In this document: positions 7,868 through 17,218 of the stretch, piece after piece | How the letters are laid out: every line of letters begins with the position of its first letter | How positions within the stretch are numbered: position 1 is the stretch's first letter | Assembly: GCA_002709695.1 (NCBI GenBank) | Contig: PAQF01000041.1 | Coordinates: forward strand, 4,174-48,299 | Direction: 5' to 3' | From: Candidatus Poribacteria bacterium | GTDB lineage: Bacteria; Poribacteria; WGA-4E; UBA9662 | DNA length: 44,126 nt | Notes under the pieces: generated by a model | What the model saw: the letters and a program-made list of their open reading frames with translations, nothing else | Told to the model about the DNA's origin: nothing | The model's database searches: none | Position numbers and translations under genes: made by a program

Positions 7868-10198
7868 CTAATCTCGTGCCATAATCATAATCGGATTTAC
7901 TTTCAGCAAGTTTTCAAGACTTTTAATCAGGTAACCAGCGTCTGCCTTTTGGGAAAAGCTACCGATTGTAACACGATACCGCGTTTCACCATACACTTCT
8001 ACCTTCACAATTCTAGTTGAATGATCCAATTCAAGTAATTCTACAGAATCAGCGAAAGCCTCAGCATTACTACGATCTTTAAAGGAACCTACCAACAAAG
8101 TATAAAAATAAGTCAACTTCTTATCAACCTGATCCAGTTGTTTTTGATCAGTAGACAGAATAATCTCAACTCGCCGGTTTTTCTGTCGGTCTTCCGAAGT
8201 GTCATTTTCAGTTATTCCTCTCGTCTCACCATACCCAACGGCCGAAACTCGATTAGGATCTATGGTAAAATTAACAATCAAATAATCCATAACTGCATTT
8301 GCTCGTTTCTCTGATAAAACCAAGTTGTAATTGGTATCACCAACATTATCTGTATGCCCCTCAATAATTACGAGGGCCTCTGGGTAAGCAAGAAGAGTAT
8401 CTGCAATTTGAATTAATGTGTCATGAAACTCACTTTTAACCTTAGCCGAATCTGTATCAAATATGATTTCAGGTAAGGTTAAAACAAGCCCCCGCTGTTC
8501 CTGTCTCCCACGGACTGTTTTGTCACGCAAATCAATCAACTGTACTTCCGATAACTGAGTCGCACAATTGCCAGCGAGATCACAAAGAACCACTACACAA
8601 CTATACTCGATATCTGCATGTACCACATACTGTTTCGGAAAATCTAGCATAAGAGGCACTGATGGATTTCCCTGACCTTCAACTTCATCAACAAGATCCT
8701 CGCCAGCAAAGAATTGTAACACCCAATGATCTACTTGAATTGATTCTGAAATTTTAGCATGAACAACTAAAGCAGTTGGTGCATCCTGTTTATTATTATC
8801 CCCCAAACCGGTCAAAATGATAGGATCTGCTACAATCTCGAAGCTTATAGGCTTAGTATCAATAACCACCTGTGCCTTACTACTTAACTGTTGTTTTATT
8901 TCCCTTTGATCAACACCCAATAGATACACATCATATACCCCATCAACCACTATGTCCTGCGAAGCGTCTTTTCCCAACCAATTAATTGGAACACTGGGTG
9001 TTCCCTTTCCCGAAAATTGACGCACAATCTTATTTTGGCGATCTTGGATCTCCAGTTGCCATTCACGTTCCTCTCTTACAACGAAGTTAAACTGAGTTTG
9101 ATCTCTAATCCCATCACCATTAGGTGAGATTGCTTTCTCCGATACCATGACACGAGATTCCAATTTATCGGGCATAACAATCACGGAAGCCGAAACAAAC
9201 TTATCCGATAACGTAGGGGTTAACCAATTTACTGCTATCGAAAGCCAGTGACTTCCAACATCAGATTGATTATTCACATAAGCATAATCAATCTGAGTAT
9301 TACCACGGCGGAAACCAACACCATGTGTCCATGTCCCTTCAGTAAATTTTTCATAGCTCATTAGACCAGAATAACCCATCCGGAACAAAAGATTATCGAA
9401 AAAAGACCTTTCAATTCCAAGGTGGAAACGCAACCTATCACTACGTTCATACCCGTGATCATCATGCCAAGCCAAATCGACGGAAAAAGGTGTATTAGCA
9501 TCAATATAATAAGTCGAGCCTAGCCTAAGAATCAGTGGCATTTTCTCATCTTTAACCAATTTCCCTTCCTGCCAAAAACGTCCTCCAATATCACTGAATG
9601 CTAAACCGAATAAGACACGATCTCCAAGACGAGGAAGTATACTCGTATAAGTCGCTCCCAAATCTAACCCCCAACCTATCTTGGTTATAGTTTTGAAACT
9701 TCGGCGATGATGCCTAATGCTCATACCAGCTGAAAACCCATTTTGCAAATCGAGGCCATAGCCAATCAGCATCATCCGACTTTTAGAATCATCGACACCC
9801 CAACCGTCAACCCAAGAGGATATAGAAATATTGCCGACATCAGTTGAAGATACTTGAAGTTGTGTCAGATTCATCGCGAGAGAAACTGCCCCTTCTCTAT
9901 CCCCAGATTCTTTGGTAAACGGCAACGAGGTCAGGGTAAATTCAGTCTTATCTAAAATACCAATAAGCCCAGGATTCCAAAGCTCACTGCCTGCACCAGT
10001 TGGACCAGCAGTACGAGCACTCCCCATACCAATAGCCCGAACATCAGTACCAATAAGAATCCGTCGATCCTGTAGAAATAATTGTGGGTCTCTTAAAAAC
10101 TGGGAAGAAACAGGTCCCGAGAGGACAAAAGTAAACGCCAAAACTATCAGGACAATGTGACGGCAACTACTCCCAAAAGAGGTGGTATTCAATAACAT
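7868..10198 (-). CDS. PorV-like / FlgD-like / OmpA / SPOR envelope protein
   Basis: A 776-residue modular envelope protein. A signal peptide spans about residues 10-32. Residues about 40-330 resemble the PorV/PorQ-type outer-membrane barrel, opening with the signature GTDVRAIGMGSARTA and WNPGLIG. Residues about 350-430 are a FlgD-like Ig module (AISPNGDGIRDQTQF, INWLGKDASQ). A second beta segment reaches about 555. An OmpA C-terminal peptidoglycan-binding domain covers about 575-682 (IIFDTDSAKV, IEGHTDNVGDT, LSEKRANAVMDYL, RQKNRRVEII). A SPOR domain ends the protein (about 697-772). Both OmpA and SPOR bind the cell wall, so it probably ties an outer-membrane barrel to peptidoglycan. The start lies 3 bp after the stop of the GH36-like gene with AGG about 9 bases upstream, implying coupled translation. 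Confidence 0.85.
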   Translation of the reverse strand: MLLNTTSFGSSCRHIVLIVLAFTFVLSGPVSSQFLRDPQLFLQDRRILIGTDVRAIGMGSARTAGPTGAGSELWNPGLIGILDKTEFTLTSLPFTKESGDREGAVSLAMNLTQLQVSSTDVGNISISSWVDGWGVDDSKSRMMLIGYGLDLQNGFSAGMSIRHHRRSFKTITKIGWGLDLGATYTSILPRLGDRVLFGLAFSDIGGRFWQEGKLVKDEKMPLILRLGSTYYIDANTPFSVDLAWHDDHGYERSDRLRFHLGIERSFFDNLLFRMGYSGLMSYEKFTEGTWTHGVGFRRGNTQIDYAYVNNQSDVGSHWLSIAVNWLTPTLSDKFVSASVIVMPDKLESRVMVSEKAISPNGDGIRDQTQFNFVVREEREWQLEIQDRQNKIVRQFSGKGTPSVPINWLGKDASQDIVVDGVYDVYLLGVDQREIKQQLSSKAQVVIDTKPISFEIVADPIILTGLGDNNKQDAPTALVVHAKISESIQVDHWVLQFFAGEDLVDEVEGQGNPSVPLMLDFPKQYVVHADIEYSCVVVLCDLAGNCATQLSEVQLIDLRDKTVRGRQEQRGLVLTLPEIIFDTDSAKVKSEFHDTLIQIADTLLAYPEALVIIEGHTDNVGDTNYNLVLSEKRANAVMDYLIVNFTIDPNRVSAVGYGETRGITENDTSEDRQKNRRVEIILSTDQKQLDQVDKKLTYFYTLLVGSFKDRSNAEAFADSVELLELDHSTRIVKVEVYGETRYRVTIGSFSQKADAGYLIKSLENLLKVNPIMIMARD

Positions 10199-10201
10199 AC
10201 A

Positions 10202-12616
10202 CTAACCTGAAGTCAGCGCAAATTTCACACTAACCTGGACTAGGTCTGATTTTGTATCTTTAAGCTTGATTTGGTATATAGGTGAATCCCAACTAAAACT
10301 ATAATCCGACTCATAACAAGCAATGTCAACAGGCAGATAATCCTTAGGCACATGAATAGACAACATACTATACGGACGTCGCTTCGTATCACAAACAACA
10401 AGGAAGCTTTGACTGCGTGAATCCCATCCGGCAGATAGAATTTCGCTACCGCCTTGTGTGAAGTGTAAGTCCGTTGCTAATAATTGAGGGTTTTTCTGTG
10501 CCTCACGAATACAAAGCAATCTCGCACATCTTGGAGGTACATCTACTAAGGTTACACTTCCGCTGACCAACCCAAGATATCTTTGGTTCCAAAACTCATA
10601 GACAAGATAGTACTTCGACCTATCCAAGCCAAGTGAGGAAAGGTCAAACTGTATTTCCTCAGGCTGATCCTTCCAATTGAAGATACCCACAATATTCCAA
10701 GACTCAAAAGCACCTTGAATAGATTTCCCCCAAACACGTGGATGTATCTTCTCAAAAAGATCTATTGGCTTCGCTGATTTTCCCGTCAGCGGAAGCAACT
10801 TCTTCAATAATTCTAACCGGGGTTCAGAAATTTTGGTTAAATCATCACTGAGCGCAATAACCCTGCTACTCAAAGCCATCAAAGTCGCAACGATAATGGC
10901 TTCATTGAGCGGCTGGTATTGCTCATCTATAGTTAACGGCCCAAGCTCACCAGTTCCCGTAATACCATCAAATATAGAATTTGTAATAGCACCATTAATT
11001 AGCTGTTTGATTTCAGTCCAGTCTTCCCAAACATACTGAGGAGTTTGTTTTTGCCGATTTAATAAAACCTGACTTTGATTGACAATTCCAATGCTGGGCA
11101 TATATGGTACATTACAGAAAGTCAACTCGATACTGCCAACACTTTGTGAAACCCAATGTTCGATCAACTCAATCCCAAGCCGATACAACTCGATACTGGT
11201 CAAGGTTTCATCGTGCCAGACAAAACCACCGGAATTTTCAACCGGACCAATTAAATATGCCAACATATCCACCTTGAGGATGTCGATATTCCAATTCTTT
11301 ATGATTGTCTTTAGACTTTGTTCAATCTCCTTTTGAGCATCTGGATGTGAAACATCAAACAATACAACTCTTGTATCAATATCATGCAGATTAATCTCTG
11401 CTAAACGACCCTGATTATTACGAAGGAAATACTCAGGATGAGCTTTGACCATCTCAGAATCAACAGAAACACAAAACGGCATAACCCCAAGCCCAAACTT
11501 TAATCCCGCATTATGAACATGATCAATCGAATACTGTATTCCTTCAGGAAATTGGTCACCATCAAATTGATATTCCCCAATTTCCTTTTGCCATCCATTT
11601 TCCAACTGAATAGCTTGGATATCTCCACCAGACATCGCTTGGGAAAAATTGTTTCTCACAATCAGGTCAGTGTATTTCACAATAGAATTGGCCAATGTCT
11701 GATCTTTAACTCGACCCGGATATACTCCCCAAGCGGAGGAAACAACATCTTGGATCTCCAAGTCCATTCTCTGAGCAACCATCTCTACATAAGTTTGATA
11801 AGAAGAGGTTGCCTCATCGATAAAATTAAGGTAAAACGGAGAGAAATCGATCTCTGTTTTAGGTACACACTCGTAATTCTCACAATCATGGAATGCTGAC
11901 CAACAATCAATACCCTGTTCCGCCCCTTCGGCGACCTTTTCTTTTTCGGCGTAACCAACTTCGATCGACGACCACCATTTTTTGACATCCAGAAAACCAA
12001 AAACAACAGACCGTTTACTCTCTACATCATAAATACTACCATCGTAACAAAGATGAATGGAGTCATCTTGATTCACACTAAATCCATCGTAAACTCTCTG
12101 TGTACCACAAGACACTATGGAAGAGGTATTTAAATACACATGACAATTTTCGGGGTTACTTCCCAAATATAGCCCTCCTCCAGTCGAGTCGTTTGAAGAC
12201 GAAACACTAATAACAAAAGCTTGCGCCAAATAAATTGAACCAGCCCCAAAATTCTCTATCGACATATTAATTAATATGTTTGGATGAGTCTGGTAACATT
12301 TTACACGCAGGTGGATTCGAACTTCATGCTGATCTGCTTGGCAAGAAAACGTAACCAACTGATACAACCCAAAATCGTCTTCCTCCACTGGCCCAGCACT
12401 GAACTCTCGCGTAGAAGCATTTCTAGAGGACAGAGTAACTCCATCCTGCAGTACAATGCCCATGTGAGCATCTCTGATTATTTTAAACATTTCCTGATTG
12501 GCATAGTCCCATGTCCCCTGTGATAAGTTGAACGAAACTTGGCACAATCCATTTTGGACCTTAACAACATCCCCTTCTCTTACCAACACTAAGTTACTGT
12601 TTGATGAACCTCTCAT
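10202..12616 (-). CDS. GH36-like alpha-galactosidase (melibiase)
   Basis: 804 residues with the three-part layout of glycoside hydrolase family 36: an N-terminal beta-sandwich (about 1-285), a TIM barrel (about 290-640) and a C-terminal beta domain. In the barrel, QLENGWQKEIG (about 337-347), GLKFGLGVMPF (371-381), HPEYFLRN and the KVD motif (D450 in DILKVDML) follow the family order, with D450 the likely nucleophile. It would release terminal alpha-galactosyl residues from oligosaccharides or glycolipids; the exact substrate cannot be read. No signal peptide is visible, so it appears cytoplasmic. AGAAGGA sits just upstream of the ATG, a strong ribosome-binding site. The OmpA/SPOR gene follows after 3 bp; the functional reason for that pairing is not obvious. 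A related alpha-glycosidase specificity is possible. Confidence 0.82.
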   Translation of the reverse strand: MRGSSNSNLVLVREGDVVKVQNGLCQVSFNLSQGTWDYANQEMFKIIRDAHMGIVLQDGVTLSSRNASTREFSAGPVEEDDFGLYQLVTFSCQADQHEVRIHLRVKCYQTHPNILINMSIENFGAGSIYLAQAFVISVSSSNDSTGGGLYLGSNPENCHVYLNTSSIVSCGTQRVYDGFSVNQDDSIHLCYDGSIYDVESKRSVVFGFLDVKKWWSSIEVGYAEKEKVAEGAEQGIDCWSAFHDCENYECVPKTEIDFSPFYLNFIDEATSSYQTYVEMVAQRMDLEIQDVVSSAWGVYPGRVKDQTLANSIVKYTDLIVRNNFSQAMSGGDIQAIQLENGWQKEIGEYQFDGDQFPEGIQYSIDHVHNAGLKFGLGVMPFCVSVDSEMVKAHPEYFLRNNQGRLAEINLHDIDTRVVLFDVSHPDAQKEIEQSLKTIIKNWNIDILKVDMLAYLIGPVENSGGFVWHDETLTSIELYRLGIELIEHWVSQSVGSIELTFCNVPYMPSIGIVNQSQVLLNRQKQTPQYVWEDWTEIKQLINGAITNSIFDGITGTGELGPLTIDEQYQPLNEAIIVATLMALSSRVIALSDDLTKISEPRLELLKKLLPLTGKSAKPIDLFEKIHPRVWGKSIQGAFESWNIVGIFNWKDQPEEIQFDLSSLGLDRSKYYLVYEFWNQRYLGLVSGSVTLVDVPPRCARLLCIREAQKNPQLLATDLHFTQGGSEILSAGWDSRSQSFLVVCDTKRRPYSMLSIHVPKDYLPVDIACYESDYSFSWDSPIYQIKLKDTKSDLVQVSVKFALTSG

Positions 12617-12746
12617 ATATGTTCCTTCTGTATACTTCTGCTAAGCAATTTTTACTGTATTTTTTTAGCAAAACATTCATCGAATAACTGTAAAATCTAA
12701 CGAATATGCTTGCAAGCTCACATCACGTTCCCAAAAAGCACCAATC

Positions 12747-13310
12747 CTAGCTACTTCTAATTTTGGAAAAAATCAAACGGTCACGCAATTCTCCAGAATT
12801 AGATCTGATATCATTTTTTAGTGTTGCTTCAAGGCAGAACCCCAGTTTGCGAGGGATTTTTTGACTTCTTACATTCTCTGAATCACAACAGATTTCAATT
12901 CGTTCGGCATTTAATCGATGAAAACCAAATTCCGAAATTGCCACCGTTGATTCAGTAATATAACCTTGATTTTGGAACTTCTTTCGACACCAATATCCTA
13001 TCTCGAACTTTGGAATTTTCCAATCTTTTGGATGTAAACCACTACTACCCACCAAAGTCTCAGTACCTTTAAGAAAAAGCAAAAAAACAAGATCTTGCCT
13101 CCCCAAAAAAGCAACCCTTTTACTCTGCAAAAATTTTTTTATTTTGATTTCATCTGGCAATTCCTTCGCCCAAGGTAGCCAGACATTGAGGTCGTCGAAC
13201 GTTTCACAAATAGCTCTATGTAACTCTTCACCATCACAAGGTCTAGGCGACCTAATAGTTAACCTTTCCGACTCTAAAGAACTAGGAAACTCAATTAAAG
13301 CAGGATCCAT
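12747..13310 (-). CDS. GNAT-family N-acetyltransferase (RimJ/RimL type)
   Basis: 187 residues counted from the ATG at 13310; the frame extends 4 codons further to a TTG, which I consider less likely. The opening LESERLTIRSPRPCDGEEL and the NVWLPWAK segment are typical of RimJ/RimL-like enzymes. The acetyl-CoA-binding turn is FQNQGYITES, and the closing NVRSQKIPRKLGF corresponds to the usual N-x-x-S-...-EKLGF. Members acetylate the N-terminal amine of ribosomal proteins or small molecules; the substrate here is unknown. It lies 99 bp downstream of an ABC-2 permease on the same strand and could be the last gene of that transcript. GAGG precedes the ATG by only 3 bases, so the start is not certain. 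Confidence 0.85.
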   Translation of the reverse strand: MDPALIEFPSSLESERLTIRSPRPCDGEELHRAICETFDDLNVWLPWAKELPDEIKIKKFLQSKRVAFLGRQDLVFLLFLKGTETLVGSSGLHPKDWKIPKFEIGYWCRKKFQNQGYITESTVAISEFGFHRLNAERIEICCDSENVRSQKIPRKLGFCLEATLKNDIRSNSGELRDRLIFSKIRSS

Positions 13311-13409
13311 GAACCTCACCAATCAAACTAGAATTGGAAAAACTAATAGACACCACATAAATATATGCCCCTACTATCTATTACCTTTAGGCAAAACAAC
13401 CTACAAAAA

Positions 13410-14267
13410 TTAATTCCTAATATGGGCGAGACGCAATTGCCTTCGGAGAACACAGAGACACAACACCATCATAATCACCAAAACCGCCGCAGACCAAACC
13501 CATATTTGGGATTCTGGTGCAAGACCAAACAATTGCATACCAAGGGCATCAAAATTCCCCCAGATCGAGATAATCTCTGTTTCCCGGCTACGCGTGACCT
13601 GCTCAATAATTTCTTGAAGTATCGGGGTTCCAACTAAAACAGCAATAAACCATACTGCAGCATAACGCGCGTCCGTCGTAAGAGATGAAAACGTCACAAT
13701 TAACAAACTCAATGGAAAAACAACAACCAACGAATAAACCAAAATAGAACCCAAAATCCAATAATTCTGCACCAAAAACTTCAAATCATTACTAAGCAAA
13801 GAATGTTCAAAAAAAAGTAACACGCAAGGAATACCAGTAATCATTAACAACAAAATAACAATGACAGAAGTCTTCCCAATAATATAATCAATCCAAGATA
13901 TTGGCTTCGAAAGATAAATCGACAAAGCATTATACTTCAGGTCCTTCGATATTAAGTTTGTCCCGGCAAACACACTAATCAAAACGACAAAAAAACCTGG
14001 AAAGACTGGATCCCGCAGTAGAAATTGCTTAAAGAATTTCGGATCAATTTTCAGTAGAGCGGTCGATTCAGGAAAGTAGTTTACCAAATACACCAAAACG
14101 CCATGAACAACAAAATAAATTAAAGGTGGGATTGCCACAATAAAACGAACAAACTTCCGTTGAGCTAGTATTTTCAACTCAGCCCTGGCAATAATTATCC
14201 AACAACTAACACGACCTGATTTGAGTTGCCCATCCCAATGGTGATAACTTCGATCATGAATAAGCAT
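13410..14267 (-). CDS. ABC-2 type transporter permease
   Basis: 285 residues with about six membrane segments (roughly 41-62, 89-105, 128-153, 168-196, 203-220, 255-275). The family hallmark after the second segment is present: LISKDLKYNALSIYLSKPIS followed by DYIIGKT (about 105-133), which is the ABC-2 membrane-protein pattern. Such permeases work with a separate ATPase to export lipids, polysaccharides, drugs or to remodel envelope components. No ATPase gene is adjacent. It follows the unknown 331-residue gene by 11 bp and is probably co-transcribed with it and the upstream lipoprotein. No clear ribosome-binding site precedes the ATG, so the short spacing may mean coupling. Confidence 0.88.
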   Translation of the reverse strand: MLIHDRSYHHWDGQLKSGRVSCWIIIARAELKILAQRKFVRFIVAIPPLIYFVVHGVLVYLVNYFPESTALLKIDPKFFKQFLLRDPVFPGFFVVLISVFAGTNLISKDLKYNALSIYLSKPISWIDYIIGKTSVIVILLLMITGIPCVLLFFEHSLLSNDLKFLVQNYWILGSILVYSLVVVFPLSLLIVTFSSLTTDARYAAVWFIAVLVGTPILQEIIEQVTRSRETEIISIWGNFDALGMQLFGLAPESQIWVWSAAVLVIMMVLCLCVLRRQLRLAHIRN

Positions 14268-14278
14268 TTAGAAAGAGC

Positions 14279-15256
14279 TTAAGGAAACAATTCCTGCAAC
14301 TGTTTTAATAGCTCCATATTGTATTTTTCACCAAGCTCTTGGGTTTTAATTTTACAAGCACGCCAATTTTCAAAAGTCTGCCCATGTTCACACCTCAATA
14401 GCTCCGCCTGCATCTCCTTTAGTGAATGCAAATTGATAATCTCAAGAGTAACGTTGGGAAAAACAGCATGAACATCCTCTTCAAGATAACAATCAAACAT
14501 AACCTCAGTCTGTTCCCAAAAAATTTTCCCCTCTTTTTGGTTAATTTCATCAACCGGCACAATTTCCGGAGCTTTTCCCATAGCTTGTACCCGTACACGT
14601 GTTGGTGGAGTGATGGTTAACATTTTGGATGAAGCCTGTTGCTGCAAATCGTAGCCCAAGAGGATCTCCTCAATTAACCGGGCCATCAACCGATACGACT
14701 CATGCATCACCTCTTCGGCTTGGTCTACCTTCCATTCGGCCTCCTGATATTTAATACAGCCTTCAATATTCCGAATCTCATCGTAGAAAACCTGAAGAAA
14801 ATGATCAACGTCCAAGACGTAAACAGCAGGTTTTAGATTCAACGGATTAGAGAAATCAGGAACCCGAGTAAAAAACTGGTTATAACATGTAATCTCCTCA
14901 AGATTCTGATCACTACTAGGCGTCAGTCTAAAAGCTAAATAAGCCTCCCCTCGCACTTTACAGAACTGATCAAATTGGCAATGGGATGCAATAACATAAG
15001 ATAATGGCTTCGTAGGACGCTGAGGCTCGTAAGAAGTAAGTTTTGGAGGGAGACTCTCCAAGAGGTTAACGTGCCCTCCAACCTCGCCAAAAGGCGCGTG
15101 TACGGAAGCATCCTGTCCCCGTTTCCTCTGAAATTCAAGCAAGTTTAAACCTGCAACCATTAAGTCGATCTCCTTCTCCTCCAGCTCAATCTTTTCCAAA
15201 ACTTCACTACACGTTTCGTTTATTATTTCCTTTATTTGCTGAGCCAATCCCTGCAT
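14279..15256 (-). CDS. Unknown cytoplasmic protein in lipoprotein/ABC-2 cluster
   Basis: I do not recognise this family. The frame can be opened at a TTG at 15274 (331 residues), but an ATG six codons later at 15256 is the more natural start (325 residues); neither has a good ribosome-binding site. There is no signal peptide or membrane segment. The N-terminal 50 residues look helical and acidic (IKEIINETCSEVLEKIELEE). The middle holds FCKVRGEAYLAFRLTP and a helical block around VDQAEEVMHESYRLMARLIEE. The end is again helical. It sits between a lipoprotein gene and an ABC-2 permease with small gaps, so a role linked to that transporter is possible. No catalytic motif is visible. Confidence 0.75.
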   Translation of the reverse strand: MQGLAQQIKEIINETCSEVLEKIELEEKEIDLMVAGLNLLEFQRKRGQDASVHAPFGEVGGHVNLLESLPPKLTSYEPQRPTKPLSYVIASHCQFDQFCKVRGEAYLAFRLTPSSDQNLEEITCYNQFFTRVPDFSNPLNLKPAVYVLDVDHFLQVFYDEIRNIEGCIKYQEAEWKVDQAEEVMHESYRLMARLIEEILLGYDLQQQASSKMLTITPPTRVRVQAMGKAPEIVPVDEINQKEGKIFWEQTEVMFDCYLEEDVHAVFPNVTLEIINLHSLKEMQAELLRCEHGQTFENWRACKIKTQELGEKYNMELLKQLQELFP

Positions 15257-15288
15257 TTCCACAAACCAAGTCAAATCATGAAATTGAA

Positions 15289-15795
15289 TTAATAGTACAT
15301 TCGTATTCTCTGAAGAGTATCTGAGAAAGGCCCTTGTTTATCTGTCTCTATAGTCACAGTAATCCTACCAACATTAGTATCTCGAGTGGGATCTTCCTTG
15401 ATAAGCCTAATTGGAATTTCACCTGACATCAACCTAATATCTGAACCAATTGCATGCGACCAGCGAAGATTTTGAAGTTCACCACTATAAACCATTTGGT
15501 TAACCATATTTCCACGATACGAATACAAATCCACCTGAGTTACAAATTTCGAAACAGGTAGCGCATTCGCCCCAATACCAGGTGACAAAATACTATCGTT
15601 CCATATCAAAGGGTTACCATACAAATCCACCAAAATGATTCGAACTTCTACACGCGCTAAACGACGTTCTGTTTCTATACGAATACCAGCAAAATTATCA
15701 ATCTCACCAGCTCCGCATCCCCACAAAGCTCCAGCACAAAGAATAAGGGAAAACAAGCAGCCACTAAACTTAGTCTTTTCTAGGTAAAGCCTCAC
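15289..15795 (-). CDS. Small lipoprotein
   Basis: 168 residues from a GTG start at 15795. The start is supported by AGGA six bases upstream and by a consensus promoter just before it. The N terminus has basic residues, a hydrophobic core (CLFSLILCAGALWGC) and a lipobox with C27 as the lipidated residue. The mature part is predicted beta-rich (VEVRIILVDLYGNPLIWND, GRITVTIETD), compatible with a single Ig-like or transthyretin-like domain, but no family is recognised. It is the first gene of a minus-strand cluster with the unknown protein and ABC-2 permease, suggesting an envelope function. Its activity is unknown. Confidence 0.75.
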   Translation of the reverse strand: MRLYLEKTKFSGCLFSLILCAGALWGCGAGEIDNFAGIRIETERRLARVEVRIILVDLYGNPLIWNDSILSPGIGANALPVSKFVTQVDLYSYRGNMVNQMVYSGELQNLRWSHAIGSDIRLMSGEIPIRLIKEDPTRDTNVGRITVTIETDKQGPFSDTLQRIRMYY

Positions 15796-15829
15796 GATAT
15801 TCCTACGTTTTTGAACAGTACTCTAAGGA

Positions 15830-15858
15830 ATACTATCACTTTTAATTAATGATGTCAA
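15830..15858 (-). promoter_or_regulatory. Promoter of the lipoprotein/ABC-2 cluster
   Basis: On the minus strand TTGACA (15858-15853) and TAGTAT (15835-15830) are separated by 17 bases. A second TTGACA copy lies directly upstream (15864-15859). Transcription would start near 15823, about 28 bases before the GTG of the lipoprotein gene. Confidence 0.85.
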
Positions 15859-15916
15859 TGTCAAACAAAATCACGAAATTTCTGGTTATATGAAAATACA
15901 GATGATAACATTATGA

Positions 15917-17197
<1,281 letters not shown>

Positions 17198-17218
17198 CGA
17201 CATGCAAACCTTTTTAAT

